Source of the DNA: Pseudoxanthomonas sp. PXM01
GTDB taxonomy: Bacteria > Pseudomonadota > Gammaproteobacteria > Xanthomonadales > Xanthomonadaceae
DNA length: 64,000 nucleotides
Assembly: GCF_014851815.1 (NCBI RefSeq)
Contig: NZ_JACVAJ010000001.1
Location: 124,001 to 188,000, forward strand
Direction of reading: 5' to 3'
Of the stretch, positions 35,375-43,771 are shown piece by piece. How positions within the stretch are numbered: the first letter of the stretch is position 1; each line of letters starts with the position of its first letter. Below the pieces are notes generated by a model, which worked only from the letters and a program-made list of their open reading frames with translations, made no database searches and was not told where the DNA came from. A program made the translations under genes and the position numbers.

Positions 35375-37588
35375 TCAGAACTCCTGCCAGTCGCCATCGG
35401 CCAGGGCCGGTTCGGGCAGGCGTGCCGCCGGCTTGCGGGCCACGGCCTTGGCGACCGGCCTGGGCGCGGCGGCAGGGGCCGCGGCGATGGCCTTGCGCAC
35501 CGGCGCGCCGGTGGTGGCGTGCAGCTTGAACACCGCCACCGATTCGGTCAGCGACTGCGCCTGCTCTTCCATCGAACGGGCGGCCGCGGTGGCTTCCTCC
35601 ACCAGCGCAGCGTTCTGCTGGGTCGCTTCGTCCATCTGTGTGATGGTCTGGTTGACCTGCTCGATGCCGGCGGACTGTTCCTGCGAGGCGGCGGAGATCT
35701 CGGCCATGATGTCGGTCACGCGCTGCACGCTGGCCACGATCTCGGCCATCGTCGCGCCGGCCTGGTTCACCAGCGCCGAACCATCGGCGACCTTGTCCAC
35801 GGACGTCTCGATCAGGCCCTTGATCTCCTTGGCCGCGTTGGCCGAGCGCTGGGCGAGGGTGCGCACTTCCGAGGCGACCACGGCGAAACCACGGCCCTGC
35901 TCGCCGGCACGGGCGGCTTCCACCGCGGCGTTGAGCGCCAGGATGTTGGTCTGGAAGGCGATGCCGTCGATGACCGAGATGATCTCGGCGATCTTCTTGG
36001 ACGACTGTTCGATGTCGGTCATGGTGGTGACGACCTTGCCGACCACGTCGCCGCCCTGCGAGGCGACCGAGGCCGCACCGATGGCGAGCTGGTTGGCCTG
36101 ACGGGCCGACTCGGCGTTCTGGCGCACGGTGGAGGTCAGTTCCTCCATCGAGGCGGCGGTTTCTTCCAGGTTGGCGGCCTGCTGTTCGGTACGGCGCGAG
36201 AGGTCGTTGTTGCCGGAGGCGATCTCGCCGGCGGCGGTGTTGATGCTCAGTGCCGCAGTCTGGATGCCGCCGACGATCTCGGTCAGCTGGCCGACGGTGG
36301 CGTTGGCGTCGTCGCGCATGATGGCGAACACGCCATGGAAGTCGCCTTCCATCCGCGCGGTCAGGTCGCCGCGGGCGATGGCCTTCAGCAGCTCGGACAC
36401 TTCGGCCAGGTTCCTGTCGGTGGTTTCCATCAGCTGGTTCAGGCCGGCCACCATGTCGCGGAAATCGTACTGGTACTTGTCCACGTCGCCGCGCTGGGTG
36501 AAGTCGCCGGAGGAGGCGGCATGCGCCAGACGCTTGATCTCGGCATTGATCGCCGACAGGCTCGCCTTGGTGGCGTCCATCGTCTCGGTGAGCACCGCCT
36601 TCTCGCCGGGCAGGCGGTCCATGTCCACCGACAGGTCGCCGATGGAGTAGCGCTGCATGACCTCGGCCAGGCGCATCTTCACTGCGATGTGCGACGCGAC
36701 CAGTGCATTGGTATCGCGGACCATACGGCCGTAGTCGCCCGGGAACGCGCTGTCATCCATCCGGTAGCTGATCCGGCCTTCGTCGTGGCGTGCGGCCATT
36801 TCGCTCTGCGCGGCGATGACCGACCTGACCTGCGTCTGCATGCGCTGCATGGCATTGAGCAGGTCGCCGGTCTCGCTGCGGTCGTCGACCGTGATCTGGC
36901 GATCGAGCTGGCCACGCGCCACGGCGTCGGCGACGCTCATGACGTCGCCGATCGGACGCACGATCGAGCGCGTGATGAGGACCGCCGCCGCGATCGCCAG
37001 CAGCATCGCCACCACGACCAGCAGGCCGATGGCGCGGATGTTGCTGTTGTAGCCCGCCTGCTGGGCAGCCACCGCCTCGTCCAACCCCTTCATCTTGTCG
37101 TCGAGCATCCGCGCGACGGCGTCGGCCACGGCCTGGCGCAGGTCGCCGGCGTCACTGGCAGGCGTCAGGTCGCCGACCTTGACCGATTCGATCAGCTGGC
37201 GGCTGTTGTCGAAGTACAGCGCGGACTTGGCCAGCATCTGCTGGTACAGCTCCTGCTCCTGCTTGTCGGTGATGCTGTCGCCGTACGCCTTCGACAACGC
37301 GTCGAACGCCTTGTCGCCCGCGACCATCTCGCCTGTGTATTCGGCGACCTTGTCCGGATCCTCGTAGTTGGCGACCAGGCCGCGCTCGCTGACGCGATAC
37401 TCGGCCAGCATGGTCGCCAGACGGCCCAGATCGCGGATGGCCGGGACCTCCTTGTTCGTGATCTCGACCACCACGCCCTGGGCGACGCCCATGCGCTGCG
37501 CGGAGAACGCGCCGGTGACGACGATGAGCAGGACGAGGACGGCGAAGCCGATGGCCAGGCGTTTGCCGATCTTGAGGTGCTTGAACAT
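35375..37588 (-). CDS. Methyl-accepting chemotaxis protein with four-helix-bundle sensor (MCP5)
   Basis: 737 residues from the ATG at 37588 ([10 protein letters not shown]); an upstream ATG at 37642 adds an implausible polar leader. TM1 (about 10-30), an all-helical periplasmic sensor with conserved [11 protein letters not shown] (4HB type), TM2 (about 187-208), HAMP, additional HAMP-like repeats, the signalling domain and a DWQEF end. The gene looks mosaic: the region coding for repeats such as [20 protein letters not shown] is like MCP4, while the 3' third is nearly identical to MCP2. Its sigma-28 promoter (37681-37707) has a full TAAA -35, and a 16-base perfect palindrome lies just upstream. 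Confidence 0.94.
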   Translation of the reverse strand: MFKHLKIGKRLAIGFAVLVLLIVVTGAFSAQRMGVAQGVVVEITNKEVPAIRDLGRLATMLAEYRVSERGLVANYEDPDKVAEYTGEMVAGDKAFDALSKAYGDSITDKQEQELYQQMLAKSALYFDNSRQLIESVKVGDLTPASDAGDLRQAVADAVARMLDDKMKGLDEAVAAQQAGYNSNIRAIGLLVVVAMLLAIAAAVLITRSIVRPIGDVMSVADAVARGQLDRQITVDDRSETGDLLNAMQRMQTQVRSVIAAQSEMAARHDEGRISYRMDDSAFPGDYGRMVRDTNALVASHIAVKMRLAEVMQRYSIGDLSVDMDRLPGEKAVLTETMDATKASLSAINAEIKRLAHAASSGDFTQRGDVDKYQYDFRDMVAGLNQLMETTDRNLAEVSELLKAIARGDLTARMEGDFHGVFAIMRDDANATVGQLTEIVGGIQTAALSINTAAGEIASGNNDLSRRTEQQAANLEETAASMEELTSTVRQNAESARQANQLAIGAASVASQGGDVVGKVVTTMTDIEQSSKKIAEIISVIDGIAFQTNILALNAAVEAARAGEQGRGFAVVASEVRTLAQRSANAAKEIKGLIETSVDKVADGSALVNQAGATMAEIVASVQRVTDIMAEISAASQEQSAGIEQVNQTITQMDEATQQNAALVEEATAAARSMEEQAQSLTESVAVFKLHATTGAPVRKAIAAAPAAAPRPVAKAVARKPAARLPEPALADGDWQEF

Positions 37589-37680
37589 GAAGTGGTCTCG
37601 GTTGAGTTCAGCGGTTGGTGCTGGTGCGTCAGGCTGAAGCAAGGGCGGTCCCTGTCCCTTGCTGCGATGTCTGCTCTGGA

Positions 37681-37707
37681 GTAGCGGCGTTGAGGGCCGC
37701 TTCTTTA
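37681..37707 (-). promoter_or_regulatory. sigma-28 promoter of MCP5
   Basis: Minus strand: TAAA, 15 bases, GCCGCTAC. Two mismatches in the -10, but consensus -35 and exact spacing. Confidence 0.65.
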
Positions 37708-37724
37708 CCGTCGTCCGATGGATG

Positions 37725-37740
37725 GGTAAGCGCGCTTACC
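37725..37740. promoter_or_regulatory. 16-base perfect palindrome upstream of the MCP5 promoter
   Basis: GGTAAGCGCGCTTACC, centred about 27 bases upstream of the -35 and 60 bases past the porin stop. The position suits an activator or repressor dimer; the binding protein is unknown. Confidence 0.45.
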
Positions 37741-37799
37741 GAACTGCTGTCGCGCGCGCACCGGATTCGTGACGGGCTGCGCGCGAGGCGGCGATGCGC

Positions 37800-38993
37800 T
37801 CAGAAATGCATCTGCGCGCGCAGTTGGAACACGGTCGGATCGGCGGAGAACGCGCCGCGCGTGGCGTCCGTCTTCACGACGTTGGCCTGGAACTTGAAAT
37901 ACGGCGTCAGGTACCAGTTGGCGCCCAGCGTCCAGTTGTGTTCGCGGCCACCGGCGATGCCGTCGCTGTCCAGGTCGATGCGGCTGTAGCGGGCCAGCAG
38001 CTCCAGCGCGCCGTACTTGCCCTTGGGCTTGGGGTTGGCGACGTTGCCGCCGCTGTAGCCGCGCGACTCGCCGGTCGCCAGCCAGCTGGCGAACACGTAG
38101 CCGCCATCGGCCGAATACGACGGCAGGCCGAGGTCGCGGGTGGTCTTCTGCCGCAGGTATTCGCCCTGCAGCGACCACGGGCCGTGGATCCACAGCGCTT
38201 CCAGGCCGGTGCGGTCGATGCGGTCCACGCGCGTGAGCGTGCCCGAGTCGACCAGGCGCACGTCGGTAAGCGCGGCTTCGGGACGTGCGCGCCAGCGGAC
38301 GCTGGGATGCACGGTCGCGCCGAGGCCGTTGACCTCGCTGTCCGGACGCTCCTGCGAGCCGGCCACGCCCAGGTGCAGCACGTCGCCGGCCGCCTTGCGC
38401 GGCGTCCACGCCAGGCGTATCGCGGCCGTGTCGCCCTTGTTGTTGCCGAGCAGGTCGGATTCGAAGAAGTAGCCGGCGTTGGCGATGTAGCGATCGCGTT
38501 CGAACGCCCAGTCGATGCCGCTGCGGCGGTTTTCGTAGAACGCCTGCGTGGGCAGGGCGTTCTCGAGGAAGCTCACCGTGCGCGTGGCGGTGTTGCCTTC
38601 GAAGCCGAGCGGCACCTTCATCTGGCCGATGCGCAGCTTGCCGAGGTCGCGGCCGAACAGGGCCTTGGTCTCGACACGCAGCGCCACGTCGTTCCAGCTC
38701 TTGGCGTGGAAGTCGTAGGTGACGCCCAGTTCGTAGACGCCCTTCCTGCGCAGGGTCAGGCCGAGTTCCTGGCGGCGCCAAGCATCATCGTCTTCCAGGT
38801 CGGCGCCGTTGTAGCCGTCGCCGGAAAAGTCGTTGACGTCGTACTGCAGGTTGCCGCCCAGGCTGAGTTCGGTGCCGCCACTGAAGGTGATCTTCGGCGG
38901 CCACGCGGTGGCGGCGGTCTTGCCGTCGTCGGCGTGGGCGCCGGCGTGCACGGCCAGCAGGGCGAGGGCGAGGGTGGAGAGGGCGTACTTCAT
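37800..38993 (-). CDS. OprP/OprO-type outer-membrane porin
   Basis: 397 residues with a signal peptide (about 1-22, ending AHA). The mature barrel matches phosphate-selective porins O and P: GGNLQYDVNDF, ELGVTYDFHAKSWND, KLRIGQMKVPLGFEG, NRRSGIDWAFERD and YFFESDLLG, ending in the outer-membrane terminal Phe (LRAQMHF). It should form an anion channel favouring phosphate or polyphosphate, though specificity of this copy is not certain. It follows cheA by 87 bases on the same strand, so it may be co-transcribed with the chemotaxis genes, which is unusual for a porin. Confidence 0.9.
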   Translation of the reverse strand: MKYALSTLALALLAVHAGAHADDGKTAATAWPPKITFSGGTELSLGGNLQYDVNDFSGDGYNGADLEDDDAWRRQELGLTLRRKGVYELGVTYDFHAKSWNDVALRVETKALFGRDLGKLRIGQMKVPLGFEGNTATRTVSFLENALPTQAFYENRRSGIDWAFERDRYIANAGYFFESDLLGNNKGDTAAIRLAWTPRKAAGDVLHLGVAGSQERPDSEVNGLGATVHPSVRWRARPEAALTDVRLVDSGTLTRVDRIDRTGLEALWIHGPWSLQGEYLRQKTTRDLGLPSYSADGGYVFASWLATGESRGYSGGNVANPKPKGKYGALELLARYSRIDLDSDGIAGGREHNWTLGANWYLTPYFKFQANVVKTDATRGAFSADPTVFQLRAQMHF

Positions 38994-39080
38994 GCGGATA
39001 CCGGTAGTGTAGGCGCGTGCGTCACCGGGCGTCGCCTGTGGGAGGCGACGCGCGGGAAGGCAACGCGAGGGAATGTGGCG

Positions 39081-41075
39081 TCAGGCCGCCTGCTGCATCC
39101 GGCGCGTGCGCACCAGGCCGCCGACGTCGACGATCAGGGCGACGCGGCCATCGCCGAGGATGGTGGCGCCGGAGATGCCGTCGATGCGGCGGTAGTTGTT
39201 CTCGAGGTTCTTCACCACGACCTGCTGCTGGCCGATCAGTTCGTCGACTTCCAGCGCGAGCTTCTGGCCATCGGCTTCCACCACCACCACCAGTTGTTCG
39301 GCGTTGCGGTTGTCGCCGTAGCGGTAGTACTCGTTCAACGCGACGATCGGGAGGTATTCGCCGCGCACGCGCAGCACGCGGCCTTCGCCGCCCACGGTGC
39401 GCACGTCTTCGCCTTGCGGCTGCAGTGCTTCCAGCACATAGGTCAGCGGCAGGATCAGGGTTTCGTCGCCCACCGAGACGGCCATGCCGTCGAGGATGGC
39501 GAGCGTCAGCGGCAGGCGGATCACCACGCGGGTACCGTGGCCGGCCGCGCTTTCCAGCTGTACTTCGCCGCCCAGCGCCTGGATGTTGCGACGGACCACG
39601 TCCATGCCCACGCCGCGTCCCGACAGATCGGTGACGGCATCGGCGGTGGAGAAGCCGGGCTGGAAGATGAGGTCCCACACCTGCGCATCGGTGGGATTCT
39701 CGGGCAGCGGCAGGCCGCGCTCGGCCGCCTTGGCGAGGATGCGATCGCGGTTGAGGCCGCGGCCGTCGTCGCTGACTTCGATGACGATGTGGCCGCCCTG
39801 GTGCGAGGCCGCCAGCGTGATGGTGCCGGTCTCGTCCTTGCCTGCCTCGGCGCGCACGTCGGGCATCTCGAGGCCATGGTCGATCGAGTTGCGCACCAGG
39901 TGCACCAGTGGATCGGCGATGCGTTCGATCAGGCCCTTGTCCAGCTCGGTGCCTTCGCCGACGGTGCGCAGGCGCACCTGCTTGCCGAGGCGGGCGGACA
40001 GGTCGCGGACCAGGCGCGGGAAGCGGCGGAACACGGCGTCCACCGGCAGCATGCGCACGCCGATGACGGCTTCCTGCAGGTCGCGCGTATTGCGCTCCAG
40101 CAGGTCGAGGCCGGCGAACAGGCGCTCGCACTGGGCCTGGTCGAGCAGGCCGGAGACCTGCTTGAGCATGGCCTGGGTGATGACGAGTTCGCCGACCAGG
40201 TTGATCAGCCCGTCGATCTTGTCGACGCTGACGCGGATGGAGGTTTCGGCGGCATCGTTGGCGGCCGGTGCGGCGGCTGCGGCAGGCGCCTGCACGCCGG
40301 CGGCGGCGACCGCGGCCACTGGTTGCGCGGCGACGGCGACGGCCTCGACTGGCACCGCGTTGCGCTGCATCGGCTGGATGTCGAGTTCGCAGTCGTCGAC
40401 GACCCAGGCGAACACGTCGTCCACCGCACTGCGCGGCACCTTGCCGATCAGGCCGAGGTCCCACGCCAGGTAGGCTTCCAGCGGGTCGATCTGCTCGAAG
40501 CCGGGCAGGCGTTCCATACGGCACGCGATTTCCAGCGGACCGAGGTGTTCCAGTTCGCGCAGGATGCGCAGTGGATCGTTGCCGCTCATGAACAGCGACG
40601 GCGCCGGGGTGAAGCCGATCTTCCATCCATCGGGTTCGGCGTCGGCGACCACTGCCACCACAGGTGCGGCGGCGGCGGGTGCGTCCTGTCCGGACAGCAC
40701 CGCATTGAGGCGATCCTTCATGGCCTGTACGGCGGCGGGATCGGCCGGCGTGCCGTGTTCGGCTTCGGCCAGCAGGGCGCGCAGCACGTCGACCGAGGCG
40801 AGCATCGCATCGACCGCAGGCGGGCTGACCGCACGCTGGCCGGCACGCAGTTCGTCCAGCAGGGTTTCCAGCACGTGGGTCATGCCGGCGATGGCGTCGA
40901 AGCCGAACGTCGCCGAGCCGCCCTTGATCGAGTGCGCGGCGCGGAAGATGGAGTTGATCAGGTCGCCGTCACGGTTGCCCTGTTCCAGCGACAGCAGGCC
41001 GGCCTCCATGGCTTCCAGTCCTTCGCGGCTTTCCTCGAAGAACGTGGCGTGGAAGCGCTGCATGTCCATGTTCAT
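39081..41075 (-). CDS. cheA: CheA, chemotaxis histidine kinase (F7-type cluster)
   Basis: 664 residues. The Hpt domain at the N-terminus has H48 in RAAHSIKGGS. A middle region (about 150-230, WKIGFTPAPSLFMSGNDPLRI) is an additional regulatory module seen in some CheA proteins. Dimerisation helices (about 270-340) lead to the ATPase with HLVRNSIDHGLE (N box), DDGRGL (G1) and GRGVGMDVV (G2), and a C-terminal CheW-like domain. It lies in an operon with a STAS protein and a CheY-type regulator, near the five receptors, cheW and cheRDB, so it is the likely kinase for them. It lacks the DDEFEALLD motif of the second CheA. Confidence 0.95.
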   Translation of the reverse strand: MNMDMQRFHATFFEESREGLEAMEAGLLSLEQGNRDGDLINSIFRAAHSIKGGSATFGFDAIAGMTHVLETLLDELRAGQRAVSPPAVDAMLASVDVLRALLAEAEHGTPADPAAVQAMKDRLNAVLSGQDAPAAAAPVVAVVADAEPDGWKIGFTPAPSLFMSGNDPLRILRELEHLGPLEIACRMERLPGFEQIDPLEAYLAWDLGLIGKVPRSAVDDVFAWVVDDCELDIQPMQRNAVPVEAVAVAAQPVAAVAAAGVQAPAAAAAPAANDAAETSIRVSVDKIDGLINLVGELVITQAMLKQVSGLLDQAQCERLFAGLDLLERNTRDLQEAVIGVRMLPVDAVFRRFPRLVRDLSARLGKQVRLRTVGEGTELDKGLIERIADPLVHLVRNSIDHGLEMPDVRAEAGKDETGTITLAASHQGGHIVIEVSDDGRGLNRDRILAKAAERGLPLPENPTDAQVWDLIFQPGFSTADAVTDLSGRGVGMDVVRRNIQALGGEVQLESAAGHGTRVVIRLPLTLAILDGMAVSVGDETLILPLTYVLEALQPQGEDVRTVGGEGRVLRVRGEYLPIVALNEYYRYGDNRNAEQLVVVVEADGQKLALEVDELIGQQQVVVKNLENNYRRIDGISGATILGDGRVALIVDVGGLVRTRRMQQAA

Positions 41076-41123
41076 TGCGACGGTGCCCTGGTGCGGTCGG
41101 AAGGGAAGCGGAGGAAAGGAGGA

Positions 41124-41489
41124 TCAGCCCAGGACTTTCTGGACGGTGGCGACCAGTTGTTCCGGGTTGAACGGCTTGACCAGCCAGCCGGTCGCGCCGG
41201 CGGCCTTGCCTTCGGCCTTCTTGTCGGCGGCCGATTCGGTGGTCAGCATCAGCATCGGCGTGAACTTGTAGTCCGGCAGGCCGCGCAGCGCACGGATCAG
41301 CGAGATGCCGTCCATGTTGGGCATGTTGACGTCGGTGACCACGGCATTGAACTTCTGTCCCTGCGCGCGCCCCAGCGCCACCTGGCCGTCTTCGGCTTCA
41401 TCGACCGAGAAACCCGCCGAGCTCAGGGCGAAGGCGACCATCTGTCGCATCGAGGCCGAATCGTCCACTACCAGAATGCGTGCGCTCAT
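41124..41489 (-). CDS. CheY-type single-domain response regulator
   Basis: 121-residue receiver domain with no output domain. Acidic pair DD at 8-9 in ILVVDDSASMRQM, phospho-acceptor aspartate in VVTDVNMPNMDG, the conserved threonine in MLTTES and lysine in VKPFNP. The start at 41489 overlaps the STAS stop (ATGA). Longer open frames upstream run antisense through STAS codons and are rejected. The cheY-cheA order resembles F7 clusters such as che2 of P. aeruginosa, so it may act as a phosphate sink or a separate output rather than the main motor regulator encoded at 48294. Confidence 0.93.
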   Translation of the reverse strand: MSARILVVDDSASMRQMVAFALSSAGFSVDEAEDGQVALGRAQGQKFNAVVTDVNMPNMDGISLIRALRGLPDYKFTPMLMLTTESAADKKAEGKAAGATGWLVKPFNPEQLVATVQKVLG

Positions 41490-41797
41490 GCGGCGTTCTC
41501 CACTTGTTGCGTGTTGTGTTCGTTGTCGTTGTTCAGGCCCAGCTGCGGCGCGATGCCGAGCAGGCGCGCGGCGTCGCGGAAGCTCTGGCTGACCGCACTG
41601 AAATCGGTGGCCAGGCCGGCCTGTTCGCGCTGGCGCACGAAACTGCACAGCACCTGCAGGCTGGCGGTATGCACGCGCTGCACGGTGCCGGCGTCCAGCG
41701 CCAGCGGTCCCGGCTGCGCGACGTGCGGGGCCAGGTGCTGCTTGAGGTCGGTGGCGGCTTCGATACCGAGGTCGTCACCCAATGGCACAGCGCTCAT
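41486..41797 (-). CDS. STAS-domain protein
   Basis: 103 residues with the SpoIIAA-like pattern: LGDDLGIEAATDLKQHL, ALDAGTVQRVHTASLQVLCSFVRQ and FRDAARLLGI. In anti-sigma antagonists the central loop is D-S-(A/S)-G with a phosphorylated serine; here it is H-T-A-S, so the usual acceptor serine is a threonine and the Asp a His. It is the first gene of the STAS-cheY-cheA operon, and similar proteins lead other F7 chemotaxis operons. The role in signalling is not established. The C-terminal 15 residues are Asn/Gln-rich. Confidence 0.85.
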   Translation of the reverse strand: MSAVPLGDDLGIEAATDLKQHLAPHVAQPGPLALDAGTVQRVHTASLQVLCSFVRQREQAGLATDFSAVSQSFRDAARLLGIAPQLGLNNDNEHNTQQVENAA

Positions 41798-41826
41798 CGT
41801 GTCTCCGGAAAGGCGGCTCTAGTCGG

Positions 41827-41853
41827 GTATCGGCGCGTGGAGGCCGCACTTGA
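41827..41853 (-). promoter_or_regulatory. sigma-28 promoter of the STAS-cheY-cheA operon
   Basis: Minus strand: TCAA, 15 bases, GCCGATAC, 29 bases before the STAS start. Confidence 0.75.
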
Positions 41854-41912
41854 GTGAGGGCGAACCAAAAACGGCACTGCCGTCACATCGCGGCGTTCGA
41901 TCAGCGGCGGAC

Positions 41913-42992
41913 TCACTGCAGGATCCGCGAGGCGTCCAGCAGGATCACCGCGCACTCGTTGAGGCGCGCCACGCCGCGGAACAGCGGATTGGCGATGCGG
42001 CCGACCCGTGCGTTGTCGGGCGACTCGATCTGCTGGTCGGTCAGGTTGGCGACGTCCTCGACCGCGGTCACGCGCAGGCCCAGCGTCTCGCCGTGTTCTT
42101 CCAGCACCACGATGCGGGTGGTGGCATCGGACTCGACCGCGCGCCGGCCCAGGTACAGGCCCAGGTCGATCACCGGCACCACCTGGCCGCGCAGGTTCAT
42201 CACGCCCAGCATGTGCGGGGCCGCGCCACGCAGCGGCAGCAGGGTCGCGGGACGCACGACCTCCTGCACCTTCAGCAGTTCCAGCGCGTAATGCTGCTGG
42301 TCGCAGCGCAGGCGCAGCCAGCGGGTCTTGCGCTCGGTCGCGCGCCGACGCTCGCCGGTGTCGGTCGGCGTCAGCAGATAGGGTTTCGCCGGCAGCGGCG
42401 CCGTCGCACGCGGGGGCGGCGCCACCGGCACCGGTGCCGCGACGGCGGGTGCAGGCGCGACGCGCGAGGTCGGCGCGGCCCCGCCGTGCAGGGTGTCGAG
42501 CAGGGCTTCGAATTCGTCGTCGCCGATCAGATCGCCCTCGGTGCCTGCGCGGACAGGGGCCACGGCCAGTGCGGTCGGTGCCGGGTCGGCGGGCGCGGCC
42601 ACCACGGCGGTCGGCACGCCGTTGCCATGCAGCTGGTCGAGCAGGGCTTCGAACTCGTCGTCGTCGATCAGGTCGGTTTCGCTGCCGGCGCGCACGGGCG
42701 CGACCGCGAGGACAGGCGGTGGCGTCGTTGCGGGCGCGGGCACCGTCGTGATGGCGGCTGGCGCGGCATCGCCATGCAGGGTGTCGAGCAGGGCTTCGAA
42801 TTCGTCGTCGGTGATCAGGTCGGCTTCGCTGCCGGCACGCACGGGCGCCATGGCCAGCGTCGGCGTGGCGGCCGGCGCGACATCGATGGCGATCGGAGCT
42901 GTCGCCGCCGGCTCGGCGGCCTGCACGGGCGCCACGGCGGCATCGCCGAGCAGGTCGAGCAGGTAGTCGTCGAGGACGGCGGGGGTGGTCAT
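41913..42992 (-). CDS. parP: ParP-like CheW-domain protein with triple DDEFEALLD repeat
   Basis: 359 residues. The C-terminal CheW-like domain (about 225-355) has WLRLRCDQQHYALELLKVQEV and VMNLRGQVVPVIDLG. The N-terminal half is Ala/Pro-rich and holds three copies of APVRAG(S/T)E-DLIxDDEFEALLDxLHG at residues 50-74, 99-123 and 146-170; the same core recurs once in the CheA at 45726. In Vibrio and Pseudomonas, ParP links CheA arrays to the pole through ParC. Gene order motC-motD-parC-parP supports this call. The start at 42992 overlaps the parC stop (ATGA). Confidence 0.88.
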   Translation of the reverse strand: MTTPAVLDDYLLDLLGDAAVAPVQAAEPAATAPIAIDVAPAATPTLAMAPVRAGSEADLITDDEFEALLDTLHGDAAPAAITTVPAPATTPPPVLAVAPVRAGSETDLIDDDEFEALLDQLHGNGVPTAVVAAPADPAPTALAVAPVRAGTEGDLIGDDEFEALLDTLHGGAAPTSRVAPAPAVAAPVPVAPPPRATAPLPAKPYLLTPTDTGERRRATERKTRWLRLRCDQQHYALELLKVQEVVRPATLLPLRGAAPHMLGVMNLRGQVVPVIDLGLYLGRRAVESDATTRIVVLEEHGETLGLRVTAVEDVANLTDQQIESPDNARVGRIANPLFRGVARLNECAVILLDASRILQ

Positions 42993-43771
42993 GCGGCCTG
43001 CTCCGTGTCGCGGGCTTCGGTCAGCAGCAGCCAGTCCAGCGCGCGGCGGTAGGCCGACAGTCCACGACCGGGGTAGGCGGTGGCCGGGCTGGAACGCGTC
43101 AGCACGTCGACGCTGCAGATGCGGGTGTCGTTGGGAATGGCGTCGTTCCAGACGCGCTCGCCGTACTCGTCCTGCATCGCCTTCAGCGTGTCGGCGCCGG
43201 TACGCGTGCGCTTGTCGTGCAGGGTGGGCAGGATCGACACCGGCAGTTCGCGGTGGCGCGAGCGCTGGATCATCTCCGCCGTGCGGCACATGCCTTTCAG
43301 GCCATGCAGCGCCAGCGGTTCGGTCTGCGTCGGGATGATGACGTGGTCGGCCGCGGCCAGCGCGTTGACCATCAGCAGGCCGAGCGTGGGCGGGCAGTCG
43401 AACAGCACGTGGTCGTAGGCGTGGCCGCCGCGCGCGAGCGCGTTGGACAGCGCCAGGCCGAGGCCCGGCTGGGTGGCGCTGCGGCGTTCCAGCGTGGCCA
43501 GCGGCGTCTGCGCGGCGACGAAGGAGAGGTTCTCGATTTCGGTGTTGCGCGCCACGCTGGCCAGCGTCGGCGGCTGTTCGTCGAACAGGTCCAGCACGCC
43601 GGTCGGCTGCGGATCGGTGGCCAGGCCGAACGCGCGCGTCAGCGAGGCATGCGGATCCAGGTCGATCAGCAGCACGCGATGGCCGCGCATGGCCAGGCCG
43701 CGCCCGAGGGCGAGGGTGGTGGTGGTCTTGCCGACGCCGCCTTTCTGGTTGGCGATTGCCCACACGCGCAT
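42989..43771 (-). CDS. parC: ParC, ParA-family ATPase for chemotaxis-array positioning
   Basis: 260 residues starting MRVWAIANQKGGVGKTTT, a deviant Walker A motif. The ParA switch LLIDLDPHASLT and the FDCPPTLG Walker B strand are present. The start at 43771 overlaps the motD stop (TGATG). There is no parB or parS nearby. The location between motD and the ParP-like gene matches the ParA homologue of Pseudomonas that partitions chemotaxis clusters, rather than chromosome segregation. Confidence 0.9.
   Translation of the reverse strand: MRVWAIANQKGGVGKTTTTLALGRGLAMRGHRVLLIDLDPHASLTRAFGLATDPQPTGVLDLFDEQPPTLASVARNTEIENLSFVAAQTPLATLERRSATQPGLGLALSNALARGGHAYDHVLFDCPPTLGLLMVNALAAADHVIIPTQTEPLALHGLKGMCRTAEMIQRSRHRELPVSILPTLHDKRTRTGADTLKAMQDEYGERVWNDAIPNDTRICSVDVLTRSSPATAYPGRGLSAYRRALDWLLLTEARDTEQAA

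Noticed and set aside
37794-41822. 1342-codon open frame on the plus strand, and similar long plus-strand frames at 50418-54119 and 6068-8884
   Set aside because: They are antisense to well-supported cheA, flhA/flhF and GGDEF-EAL genes, have no recognisable domains, and are expected in GC-rich DNA.
42483-42845. Regularly spaced repeats as a CRISPR or DNA minisatellite
   Set aside because: The spacing is 47-49 codons inside one coding frame and conservation is at protein level.
42989-43771. ParA-family gene as a plasmid or chromosome partition system
   Set aside because: No parB, parS or replication gene nearby; the motD-parC-parP context explains it.
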